A program made the translations under genes and the position numbers. From Treponema primitia ZAS-1 (GTDB lineage Bacteria > Spirochaetota > Spirochaetia > Treponematales > Breznakiellaceae), in the NCBI RefSeq assembly GCF_000297095.1, contig NZ_AEEA01000040.1, forward strand, positions 1 to 64,000: DNA of 64,000 nt, read 5' to 3'. Positions 7,835-15,755 of this stretch are shown here, in pieces. Positions within the stretch are counted from its first letter, which is position 1; each line of letters starts with the position of its first letter. The notes under the pieces were generated by a model that was given only the letters and a program-made list of their open reading frames with translations, was not told where the DNA came from and did not search any database.

Positions 7835-9196
7835 TTAGTTTCTGAAGCTGTGTATAGGCGCAGGAATCCTGCCGCCGCGGCTGATAAATACATCGCTTTT
7901 GGCGCTGTTTACTGCCATTATTGGGGCGCCGCCTAGGAGGCCGCCGAACTCGGCCCAGTCGCCGGCTTTTTTGCCCGGTACGGGGATGACACGAACTGCG
8001 GTAGTTTTGTTGTTCACCATGCCTATGGCCATCTCGTCGGCGATGATCGCGGCAATGGTGGCGGCGGAGGTGTCGCCGGGAAGGGCTATCATGTCCAGGC
8101 CTACGGAACAGACAGAGGTCATGGCTTCCAGTTTGTCCAGGCTGATGGTTCCGGCTTTAACGGCGGCTACCATGCCTTCGTCTTCCGAGACCGGGATAAA
8201 GGCGCCGGAGAAGCCGCCTACGTGGGTGGAGGCCATGACACCGCCTTTCTTCACCATGTCGGTGAGCATGGCCAGGGCGGCGGTGGTGCCGTGGGTCCCG
8301 GCGGATTCAAGGCCCATTTCTTCCAGGATGCGGGCTACCGAATCGCCCACCGCGGGGGTAGGCGCCAGGGACAGGTCCAGGATACCAAAGGGGACCCCTA
8401 AGCGTTTGGCCGCCTCCATCCCAACCAGCTGGCCCATACGGGTTATTTTGAAAGAGGTCTTCTTTATAGTGTCCGCCAGTTCGTCAAAGCTGGCGCCCCG
8501 GTGGGATTCCAGGGCGGCCTTAATGACACCGGGACCGGAAACACCAACGTTGAGGCAGCTCTCTCCTTCCCCGGGGCCGTGAAAGGCGCCGGCCATGAAG
8601 GGATTGTCTTCAGGGGCGTTGCAGAACACCACCAGCTTTGCGCAGCCCAGGCCATCCCGGTCCGCCGTTAGTTCCGCTGCGGCCTTCACAATTTCTCCCA
8701 TACGGCGTACGGCGTCCATATTAATACCGCTCTTGGTACTCGCCACGTTTACCGAAGCGCAGACACGATCGCTGCTCGACAGCGCCTCGGGGATGGAATC
8801 CACCAGGCGGCGGTCCCCGGCGGAAAAGCCCTTCTGGACCAGGGCGGAAAAGCCGCCCACAAAGTCGATGCCCAGTTCCTTGGCAACATCGTCCAGCACC
8901 TTTGCATAGGGGGTATAGTTTTCGTCATCAGACGAGGCTGCAATGAGCGCTATGGGGGTAACGGAAACCCGCTTGTTGATAATTGGGATACCGTATTCAA
9001 GCTCAATTTCCCGGCCCACCTTGACCAGGGGACCCGCCACCTTAAGGAGCTTCTCCCGTATACGGCGGCGGGTTTCGGTTCCCGATACAGCGGCGCAGTC
9101 CAGGAGGGAAACACCCAGGGTGATGGCCCGTATGTCCAATTTATACCGCAGAAACATATCCACCGTTTCTTTAACTTCATAGGGGGTAAAAAGCAT
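7835..9196 (-). CDS. UPF0210 (PFL/DUF711) family protein
   Basis: A 453-residue soluble protein of the UPF0210 family, recognised from its overall Gly/Ala-rich sequence with VSGPGVIKAALE, GMEAAKRLGVPFGILDLSLAPTP-type and VCSVGLDMIALPGDTS segments. Length is typical (about 450). The function of the family is not established; its structure recalls pyruvate formate-lyase-like barrels. The upstream gene is an ACT-domain protein of the UPF0237 type, the normal partner in Firmicutes and elsewhere, which supports both calls. Confidence 0.9.
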   Translation of the reverse strand: MLFTPYEVKETVDMFLRYKLDIRAITLGVSLLDCAAVSGTETRRRIREKLLKVAGPLVKVGREIELEYGIPIINKRVSVTPIALIAASSDDENYTPYAKVLDDVAKELGIDFVGGFSALVQKGFSAGDRRLVDSIPEALSSSDRVCASVNVASTKSGINMDAVRRMGEIVKAAAELTADRDGLGCAKLVVFCNAPEDNPFMAGAFHGPGEGESCLNVGVSGPGVIKAALESHRGASFDELADTIKKTSFKITRMGQLVGMEAAKRLGVPFGILDLSLAPTPAVGDSVARILEEMGLESAGTHGTTAALAMLTDMVKKGGVMASTHVGGFSGAFIPVSEDEGMVAAVKAGTISLDKLEAMTSVCSVGLDMIALPGDTSAATIAAIIADEMAIGMVNNKTTAVRVIPVPGKKAGDWAEFGGLLGGAPIMAVNSAKSDVFISRGGRIPAPIHSFRN

Positions 9197-9243
9197 TATT
9201 ACTATCCTTGTTTAATTTTGGCCTATAGGAGAAAAACGCAGTT

Positions 9244-9513
9244 TCAAATCCTATGCATGGCGCTGAAAACCCGTTCGTGCATAACGCTGATGGAAACTTC
9301 CATCGACTTGCTCAGAACGGACAGTTCTTCCTTAATCACTTCCAGGGGTTTGCTGCCATGGGAAAGATCCACCATCATCATCATCACAAAGTTTCCTGAC
9401 AAAACGGTTTGGCTGATATCCTCAATATTAATACTCCGTTCCGCTAAAAAGGCGCTGACCTTGGCAATGATACCGACCTGATCGGTACCCACCACGGTGA
9501 TAATCGCGTTCAT
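9244..9513 (-). CDS. ACT-domain protein (UPF0237 family)
   Basis: An 89-residue single ACT domain beginning MNAIITVVGTDQVGIIAKV, a classic beta-alpha-beta ligand-binding opening, with SINIEDISQ in the second strand region. Such stand-alone ACT proteins are thought to be small-molecule sensors. I chose the start at 9513 because GGAGGAG precedes it at good spacing; the open frame extends to 9609 but that part overlaps the next gene. It sits 47 bases ahead of the UPF0210 gene and is very probably cotranscribed with it. Confidence 0.92.
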   Translation of the reverse strand: MNAIITVVGTDQVGIIAKVSAFLAERSINIEDISQTVLSGNFVMMMMVDLSHGSKPLEVIKEELSVLSKSMEVSISVMHERVFSAMHRI

Positions 9514-9538
9514 AAACTCCTCCACTTTTACAGTACTA

Positions 9539-11458
9539 CTACAGACCTGAAAGTATCCGTTCCGCCTCGGCCTTGCCGGTATAGTTTGGATTACGGCTAA
9601 TAAGTTCACGGAGGGAACGTTTTGCCGAATCGGGATCCCCCAGGCTTACATAGGTCTTGCCCAGTTCCAACTGGGCATCCCAGTTTGCGGCGTCAACCTT
9701 CAGACATTCCAGGTAGGCGTCCCGGGCTTTTTGAAGATCCCCGGATCCTGCCAAGGCCCGGGCCAGATTTATCCTGACCGTAGGATTATTTGGCTCCGAT
9801 TGCAGGGCCTTTTCGTAGTGTTCTACACTTTGGGGCCATTGTTCAAGACGGGCATAGGCGGATCCCAGATTATTATTCACCTCAAAGGACCGGGGCTCCT
9901 GGTTGTAGGCCGCCGAAAGAAGGTTCACCGCCTGTTCAGAAAACCCATTGGCCAAATAGAGGCTGCCCAGGTTGATCCTGGGGCGTATATACGTCCCATC
10001 CAGGGAAACCGCCCGGCCATAGGCAGCCACGGCGCCTTCAAAATCACCGGTGGCTTCGTATGCAAGCCCCAGGGTATAGGCGTAAACGGCGTTTGAGGGG
10101 GCCGTATCCATGGCTTGCTTGGCATAATCCAGGGCTTCGGCGCCCTTGTCCTGGTTGATCTTAACCACCGCCATGTTGTAATTGGTCTGATCATCCTTGG
10201 GGGAAGACTTGAGCGCCTTGGCAAAGGAAGCTTCGGCGGAAACAAAATCGCCGGAAGCCATCTGGGCTACACCCAGTTCTCTCACCGAGGCCAAATCGTT
10301 GGGGGCATACTGCAGGGCCTTGGTAAAGGCGTCCGCAGCGCCCCGGGGATCACCCTGGGCGGCGAGTATGCGCCCGATTTCCCGGTGGGCGGTTGGGTAA
10401 TCCGGCTTTACCCCCACCGCTCTCCGGTAGGCCGTAAGGGCGTCGCTGGGCTGGCCCAGGGCGCGGAAGGTACCACCCAGGTTGTACCAGGCGGATTCAA
10501 AATTCCGGTTCAGGGTTGTTGTATTTTCAAAGTACTGCCGGGCGCTGGCATAATCCCGATTGGTAAAATAAGCCCTGCCCAAATCATAGGAGTAAATGTA
10601 ATTTTTAGGATCCAGACGTACCGCTTCCTTTAGTTCGGCGATGGCGGCATCCGTTTGGCGGAGATCCCGGCTCAGTTTGCCCAGGGTATAATGGGGCAAA
10701 GCCTGGGTGGGATCCTTCTGAATAGCTGAACGTGCATGGGCAGCCGCTTCCTGGCCAGCCTCACGGCCTTCGGGGGTATCGGGCTGTTTGGAAAAGACCT
10801 CGTAGTAAGCCTCGGCAATCTCCGCCATTTCCTGGGCTTCAAACCGGTTTTCTCCGGGGGGCATCTTTCCCAGGGCTTCGTTAAAGGCTTCCCGGGCGGC
10901 GTTCAAATCATTCCGGCTTATGGCTTCCCGCCCCTTGGCAACCAGGCTCTGCACTTCCCGCATCTGCGCCTGGAGAGCCGCAGATTTCCGGGCCATTTCT
11001 TCTTCCTGGGCCTTACGGCGCTCCGCCTCTGCGGCAATCCCCGCCTGACGTTCCGCCTCTGCAGCGGCCTGGGCAGCGGAGCTTTCCTCCATCATGGCCA
11101 ATTCCGCAGCCCGGCGCTCTTCTTCCAGCTTTGCCTGGGCGGCTGTTTCTTCGGGACTTGGGCCGGTTGGAACAGCGTCATTTTCCGCAGCCAGCCGCCG
11201 GAGCCGGAGAATTTCATCACGTAATTCCCGGGCTTCCGGATCTTCGGAATTTTCAATCAAAAACCGGTCCAAAATGTCCAGAGCACGCTGATATTCTCCC
11301 TGGGCTATATATTCCCGGGCCAGCAAAAAAGAATTTGCCCGGATCATATTGGGACTTTCGGCGGGTTTACGTAAAAAAACAAAATACGATACGGCTAAAA
11401 GGACAAGCGCCACCGCTGCCGCCGAAATACCGATGATAATCTTCTTATTTTTTTTCAT
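9539..11458 (-). CDS. Membrane-anchored TPR protein
   Basis: A 639-residue protein with a basic N-terminus, one membrane helix at about 8-28, then an Ala/Glu/Arg-rich probable coiled coil (about 100-175) and a long array of tetratricopeptide repeats (about 180-620) with recurring A-x-x-x-Y-x-x-A and P-x-N/D patterns. TPRs are protein-interaction scaffolds; the helix suggests display on the periplasmic side. It follows another TPR gene by 24 bases. No enzymatic domain is visible. Confidence 0.85.
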   Translation of the reverse strand: MKKNKKIIIGISAAAVALVLLAVSYFVFLRKPAESPNMIRANSFLLAREYIAQGEYQRALDILDRFLIENSEDPEARELRDEILRLRRLAAENDAVPTGPSPEETAAQAKLEEERRAAELAMMEESSAAQAAAEAERQAGIAAEAERRKAQEEEMARKSAALQAQMREVQSLVAKGREAISRNDLNAAREAFNEALGKMPPGENRFEAQEMAEIAEAYYEVFSKQPDTPEGREAGQEAAAHARSAIQKDPTQALPHYTLGKLSRDLRQTDAAIAELKEAVRLDPKNYIYSYDLGRAYFTNRDYASARQYFENTTTLNRNFESAWYNLGGTFRALGQPSDALTAYRRAVGVKPDYPTAHREIGRILAAQGDPRGAADAFTKALQYAPNDLASVRELGVAQMASGDFVSAEASFAKALKSSPKDDQTNYNMAVVKINQDKGAEALDYAKQAMDTAPSNAVYAYTLGLAYEATGDFEGAVAAYGRAVSLDGTYIRPRINLGSLYLANGFSEQAVNLLSAAYNQEPRSFEVNNNLGSAYARLEQWPQSVEHYEKALQSEPNNPTVRINLARALAGSGDLQKARDAYLECLKVDAANWDAQLELGKTYVSLGDPDSAKRSLRELISRNPNYTGKAEAERILSGL

Positions 11459-11482
11459 ACCGGATACATACTCCTCGTTAAA

Positions 11483-12214
11483 TTATTCCAATTCAAATTC
11501 GCTATCATACCCCAGAATATCCTCGCTGCCCGAGGAAAGCCCCTTGGTATCCTCCGCTGCGGACTGGAGAGAGGCGGTAACCTCGTCAAGAATTCGCTTT
11601 TTTCGCTCCGCCTCTGCGGCCGCCTTGGCTTCCTCTATAATACGCTGCCGTTCTACGGCGGCAAAGTCCGAACGTATTGCCGATATGAGCTGTTCTATTC
11701 GGCTTCGCTGGGAAGAACCGGGTTCGAAGTTTAGGTAGGATTCATAATCATAGATAGCATCCTGTAGAGCTTGTCTGGTAAGCCTGGCATTCGCCCGGTT
11801 AAGGTAGGCCGAAGCAAAACCGGGGTTCGCCTCCAGAGCCTGGGTATAAAAATCTTCCGCCATGGAGATATTTCCCTTAGCATAATAGACATTGCCCAGG
11901 TTATAGGCGATAAGGGCGGTGTCCGCATCGGCCTGGGGAAGGACACGGCGGAATAGTACGATGGCTTCATCCAGGCGGTTTAGCTGCTGGTAGGTAAGTC
12001 CCAGGTAGAGGAAGGCCCGGATATTCTCCGGATTTTCCGTTATTGCTGATTCAAGGAAGACCAGGGCATCCTGGGGTTTATTACGAAGAAAATACTCCTC
12101 CCCCTGGGTAAAGGAACTCTGCCCGTAAACTGCGCTAAGGGACACATATAAAAAAGCAAGGACTAAAAAAGCCTTTTTTTTCGAAAACACCCGTAATTCC
12201 TCCATCTTTCCCAC
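11483..12214 (-). CDS. Exported TPR protein
   Basis: A 243-residue protein with a signal sequence (hydrophobic at about 14-30, probable cleavage after VYGQ), four to five TPR units from about 33 to 165, and a charged C-terminal region including EEAKAAAEAERKKR, probably helical. A start five codons downstream at MEELRV is equally possible. First gene of the leftward TPR-TPR-ACT-UPF0210 run, facing a divergent phosphoesterase gene across a 156-base gap with a palindrome. Confidence 0.8.
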   Translation of the reverse strand: MGKMEELRVFSKKKAFLVLAFLYVSLSAVYGQSSFTQGEEYFLRNKPQDALVFLESAITENPENIRAFLYLGLTYQQLNRLDEAIVLFRRVLPQADADTALIAYNLGNVYYAKGNISMAEDFYTQALEANPGFASAYLNRANARLTRQALQDAIYDYESYLNFEPGSSQRSRIEQLISAIRSDFAAVERQRIIEEAKAAAEAERKKRILDEVTASLQSAAEDTKGLSSGSEDILGYDSEFELE

Positions 12215-12249
12215 TCGCCATACCTCGTTTTTATATATATACTTATCTT

Positions 12250-12265
12250 AGTTCCAATTGGAACT
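12250..12265. promoter_or_regulatory. Perfect 16-bp palindrome in a divergent intergenic region
   Basis: AGTTCCAATTGGAACT is fully self-complementary and lies between two divergently transcribed genes. A second shorter palindrome, AATGATCATT, is at 12308-12317. The placement fits an operator for a dimeric regulator acting on one or both genes; the regulator is unknown. Confidence 0.45.
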
Positions 12266-12370
12266 GGCTCACTCAATAAAATATATCATTACTTTATTGG
12301 AAAACATAATGATCATTGTTATTATCGGCATTTTGCAAGGAAGTTTCCTGAGCAAAATTGAAGGGCGATT

Positions 12371-13018
12371 ATGAAAATCCTCTGTATTTCCGATCAAATT
12401 GATCCCCTGGTCTATTCATCCGCCATCAAAGAGCGTTTCAAAGATGTTGATATGATCCTCTCTGCGGGGGATTTGCCCATGGATTACCTGGATTTTGTAA
12501 TTTCCAGCCTGAACAGGCCCCTTCTTTTTGTATTTGGAAATCATAATCTGGAGGATCTTAATTTTTTTAATAATGGGGTGAATCTCCCGGCCGGCCGTGG
12601 TTTTGGGGCCACCCATATCGGTTCCCGAATAATCATTGAGGAGGGACTGATCGTTGCAGGATTGGGGGGCTCTATGCGGTACAACCGGGGGGAAAATCAG
12701 TTCACCAATTTTCAAATGTACATGGAAATATGCAAGCTGATCCCGGCTATGCTGTTTAACCGTGTTTTTCGGGGACGTTTTCTGGATGTGCTCCTGACCC
12801 ATGCCTCCCCGATGGGCATCCATGACCGGGAAGATCCCTGCCACCGGGGATTCGAAGCCTTTCTATGGTTCATGCGGGTATTTAAACCGAAATATCTTAT
12901 CCATGGACATATTCATTTGTACGATTTATCCACAGTGCGTACCACAGGGTATAATAAAACCCAGGTGATCAACGCCTACAGCCATTACATCATTGATATA
13001 GGGGAAAACAAACTATGA
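12371..13018 (+). CDS. Calcineurin-like metallophosphoesterase
   Basis: A 215-residue protein with the phosphoesterase metal motifs SD (residues 7-8), GDLP (33-36), GNHN (56-59), THASP and the C-terminal HGHIH. The first motif reads D-Q-I rather than the usual D-x-H, so one metal ligand differs from the standard pattern. The protein probably hydrolyses a phosphate ester or nucleotide, but the substrate is not predictable. Its stop overlaps the next gene's start by four bases, indicating cotranslation with the ParB-like gene. Confidence 0.82.
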   Translation: MKILCISDQIDPLVYSSAIKERFKDVDMILSAGDLPMDYLDFVISSLNRPLLFVFGNHNLEDLNFFNNGVNLPAGRGFGATHIGSRIIIEEGLIVAGLGGSMRYNRGENQFTNFQMYMEICKLIPAMLFNRVFRGRFLDVLLTHASPMGIHDREDPCHRGFEAFLWFMRVFKPKYLIHGHIHLYDLSTVRTTGYNKTQVINAYSHYIIDIGENKL

Positions 13019-13932
13019 ACAACACCCATCATCTTCAAGCGGCGGAAGACTTTTCTAAAGCCCGGGGCAGAGCATTACTCTCCCGCATACAGCACTTTAT
13101 GAATGTGGATAGGGATAATCTCCTATCCTTCAACGATGTTAAGGAAATCCTAAGGCCTAAAAATGAAACCTATCGGGGTATGCAGGCTATACCTATCGAT
13201 CTTATCGTGGGAAGCGAAGGACGGTACCGGGATTTTAACAAATACTTTCTCCCCCGGTCGGAACATCTCCGGTCACGATGGGAGCGGGTAGACATGGCCC
13301 GGCTTAAGGATATTATCCTGCCCCCTATCCAATTGTACGAAATTGGAGGGGTGTACTTTGTTCGGGACGGTAACCACCGGGTATCCGTAGCGCGAACCCA
13401 GGGGATGGAGATTATTGATGCGGAGGTTACCAGCCTTTCCAGCGAAATCACTATTAATCCCTCCATGACCAAGGATGAACTCCGCATAGCCCTGATCGGT
13501 TATGAGAAAAAACTGTTTTATGAAAAAACAAATTTTGGGGAACTCACCGCTTGTAAGGATCTGGATTTCAGCGCCACCGGGCGGTATGACGTAGTTTATA
13601 CCCACATCCTGGTACATAAGTATTATTTGAATCAGCAGGTGTCCGGGGAAATACCCTTTTCAGACGCCCTGGTTTCCTGGTACAATAATGTGTATCTGCC
13701 GATTGTAGAGATCATCCGGGAAGAGCGTCTCTACTTAAATTTTCCCGGGAGAACCCCCAGCGATCTCTATGTCTGGATCGTAAAACATTGGGATTTTCTT
13801 AAGAAAAAATACGGCGTGGGTTTCTCCGTATCCGAGGCTGCCAGGGATTTTTCCCAAAAATACGGTACCGTCAAAAAAGGACCCCTTACTTTTATTGCAC
13901 ACCTGATTGACCGTGCATTCAACCGATCGTAA
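13015..13932 (+). CDS. ParB-like (ParB/Srx-fold) protein
   Basis: A 305-residue protein with a ParB/sulfiredoxin-type core at about 65-140: IPIDLIVGSEGRYRDFN and then VRDGNHRVSVAR, the typical G-x-H-R loop that binds nucleotides in this fold. Flanking regions, including a basic C-terminus, are not recognised. Such proteins in spirochaetes are often labelled transcriptional regulators; no helix-turn-helix is obvious. Partner gene is the preceding phosphoesterase (ATGA overlap), hinting at a nucleotide-related task. Confidence 0.6.
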   Translation: MNNTHHLQAAEDFSKARGRALLSRIQHFMNVDRDNLLSFNDVKEILRPKNETYRGMQAIPIDLIVGSEGRYRDFNKYFLPRSEHLRSRWERVDMARLKDIILPPIQLYEIGGVYFVRDGNHRVSVARTQGMEIIDAEVTSLSSEITINPSMTKDELRIALIGYEKKLFYEKTNFGELTACKDLDFSATGRYDVVYTHILVHKYYLNQQVSGEIPFSDALVSWYNNVYLPIVEIIREERLYLNFPGRTPSDLYVWIVKHWDFLKKKYGVGFSVSEAARDFSQKYGTVKKGPLTFIAHLIDRAFNRS

Positions 13933-13946
13933 AAGGAACGTAGATT

Positions 13947-14801
13947 ATGGCTATTCTGTCAATTCAATCTCATGTGGTGTACGGGTATGCGGGGAATACC
14001 GCTGCGGTTTTCCCCCTCCAGCGTCTGGGCCGGGAGGTCTGGGCGGTAAACACCGTTGAATTTTCTAACCACACAGGCTATGGAGCCTGGCGCGGCAAGG
14101 TCCTTGATGTAAGTTTGGCGGAAGAGCTGGTGGCGGGCATCGAAGACCGGGGTGTCCTGGGGAACTGCGAGGCGGTTCTTTCAGGCTATATGGGAGATGC
14201 CGGGGTGGGTCATGCGGTAATCGGCGCCGTTCAAAAAGTCAAGGCGGTTTCCCCAAAGGCTATCTACTGCTGCGATCCCGTGATGGGGGATGTGGGCCGC
14301 GGATTCTATGTCCACGCCGATATCCCGAATATGTTTAAAAACGAAGTAATTCCCCGGGCGGACATCACCACCCCCAATCAGTTTGAGTTGGAGGCGCTTA
14401 CGGGGCAGGACACCTCAAGCCTGGTCAACGCACGGAAGGCCATAGATCAGATCCACGCTGCGGGCCCCAAGGTGGTGTTAGTAACCAGCTACCGGGAAAA
14501 GGGCGGAATAGAAAACCACATCGAAATGCTGGCCTCCGACGGCAGCTCGATCTACCGTGTCCGCACCCCGGAACTCCCCATGGGCGCCGGAATGGCGGGC
14601 TCCGGCGATGTGACCACCGCCCTTTTCCTGTCGCGGTACCTGGAAACCGGCAATGTCCGGGATACCCTGGAACTGACCGCAGCCTCCATCTTCGGCGTTA
14701 TGGACACTACCTACAAGGCAAAGAGCCGGGAATTGCAGATAATCAAAGCCCAAACGGAACTGGTAAAGCCCAGCAATACTTTTAAGGCGGAGAAGCTGTA
14801 G
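13947..14801 (+). CDS. pdxY: Pyridoxal/pyridoxamine kinase
   Basis: A 284-residue ribokinase-fold kinase that phosphorylates vitamin B6 vitamers. It begins AILSIQSHVVYGYAGN, the characteristic PdxY/PdxK opening that binds pyridoxal, and includes NTVEFSNHTGYGAW, CDPVMGD (about 110) and TPNQFELE. The anion-hole motif reads GSGD (in AGMAGSGDVTTAL) where GTGD is usual, a conservative change. RBS AAGGAA precedes the ATG. Third gene of a plus-strand trio; convergent with comF only five bases away. Confidence 0.93.
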   Translation: MAILSIQSHVVYGYAGNTAAVFPLQRLGREVWAVNTVEFSNHTGYGAWRGKVLDVSLAEELVAGIEDRGVLGNCEAVLSGYMGDAGVGHAVIGAVQKVKAVSPKAIYCCDPVMGDVGRGFYVHADIPNMFKNEVIPRADITTPNQFELEALTGQDTSSLVNARKAIDQIHAAGPKVVLVTSYREKGGIENHIEMLASDGSSIYRVRTPELPMGAGMAGSGDVTTALFLSRYLETGNVRDTLELTAASIFGVMDTTYKAKSRELQIIKAQTELVKPSNTFKAEKL

Positions 14802-14805
14802 GGGA

Positions 14806-15546
14806 TCAATCATAAAATAGACATATCCCGTACACCTTTTCCGCTCCGGATGCCTTCAAAGCAGCGGCGCAGGCATCAAGGGTAGCTCCGGTGGTGATCA
14901 CATCGTCAAAGAGGATTAGTTCCCCGCTTACCGGCTTGGTACAGAGGATTTTTCCTCTAAGGTTAGTTTTCCGGTTTGCCTTGTTCAGCTCCTTCTGACT
15001 TTTTGAGGGGAGACGCTTCAGGCAGGGATACACCAACTGGTCTAGCTTTTTGAGCCTGGCCCCTAAATAAGCTACCTGATCCCATCCGGTTTTGCGTACC
15101 TTTCCCGGGCGGGGCGGAACGGGAACAAAAACCCTTTCTGAAGCGGTAAGGGGAAGCTGTTCCACCGCTTCCAGGATCCGTTCCGCAAGAAAATTACCGA
15201 TTGACAGCTGCCTTCCGAATTTATAGGCGGTCAAAAGTTTCCGGTATTTGCCGGTATAGGGAAAGATGCTGAAGGCTCCGTCAAAAACATGGGGCCCTTC
15301 GGGCGCCGCCTCCCCTTCCCGGCATTGCAGACATTGCCCCTGCTCCGAGATAAGGGGGCGGCCGCAGGATGAGCAGCGTTCTTCATCCCCCGGGGAAAGA
15401 TTCGTCATACAGGGGTGGCACAAACCGTACCAGGACTCGTCAATGTCCAAAAGTTCCCCGCCGCAGATAGGACAGTCCACGGGGAACAGATACTCCCGGA
15501 TATAGGCAGCCATCCGGACGGCTTGATACATGAAGTGTTTAGTCAT
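14806..15546 (-). CDS. comF: ComF-family phosphoribosyltransferase-like protein
   Basis: A 246-residue protein with an N-terminal zinc ribbon (CPICGG, CHPC, then CSSC and CLQC) and a C-terminal phosphoribosyltransferase domain with the PRPP motif LILFDDVITTGATLDA. ComF-type proteins are linked to DNA uptake in competent bacteria and occur widely without a proven function. I chose the ATG at 15546 because AAAGGAG lies at ideal distance; the frame is open to 15621 but those extra residues are unlike the family. Confidence 0.88.
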   Translation of the reverse strand: MTKHFMYQAVRMAAYIREYLFPVDCPICGGELLDIDESWYGLCHPCMTNLSPGDEERCSSCGRPLISEQGQCLQCREGEAAPEGPHVFDGAFSIFPYTGKYRKLLTAYKFGRQLSIGNFLAERILEAVEQLPLTASERVFVPVPPRPGKVRKTGWDQVAYLGARLKKLDQLVYPCLKRLPSKSQKELNKANRKTNLRGKILCTKPVSGELILFDDVITTGATLDACAAALKASGAEKVYGICLFYD

Positions 15547-15640
15547 AGTTATCTCCTTTGGGTTTATCCCCAAAAAAAGATACGGGTTCATGCGGAATTT
15601 TACTTTACTGTGGTTTAACACTAATATATAAAAAAATTAC

Positions 15641-15723
15641 AACCGCAAAGGCGCACGAAGGCGCAAAAGAAAAGATTTATGTTATCCTCTTTTCCTTCTG
15701 TGCCTTCGTGCGCCTTTGCGGTT
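15641..15723. repeat. Long inverted repeat (hairpin) between mutS and comF
   Basis: Left arm 15641-15674 and right arm 15689-15723 are complementary, perfectly over the outer 22 bases (AACCGCAAAGGCGCACGAAG and two more) and imperfectly inside, with a 14-base loop. It could act as a transcription terminator for mutS, although no clear T-run follows, or be a small palindromic repeat element. Similar-looking sequences are common as dispersed repeats in unrelated genomes, from general recollection. Confidence 0.75.
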
Positions 15724-15755
15724 AAAATTCTGTATCTTTGCTTAGTATTTACGCG

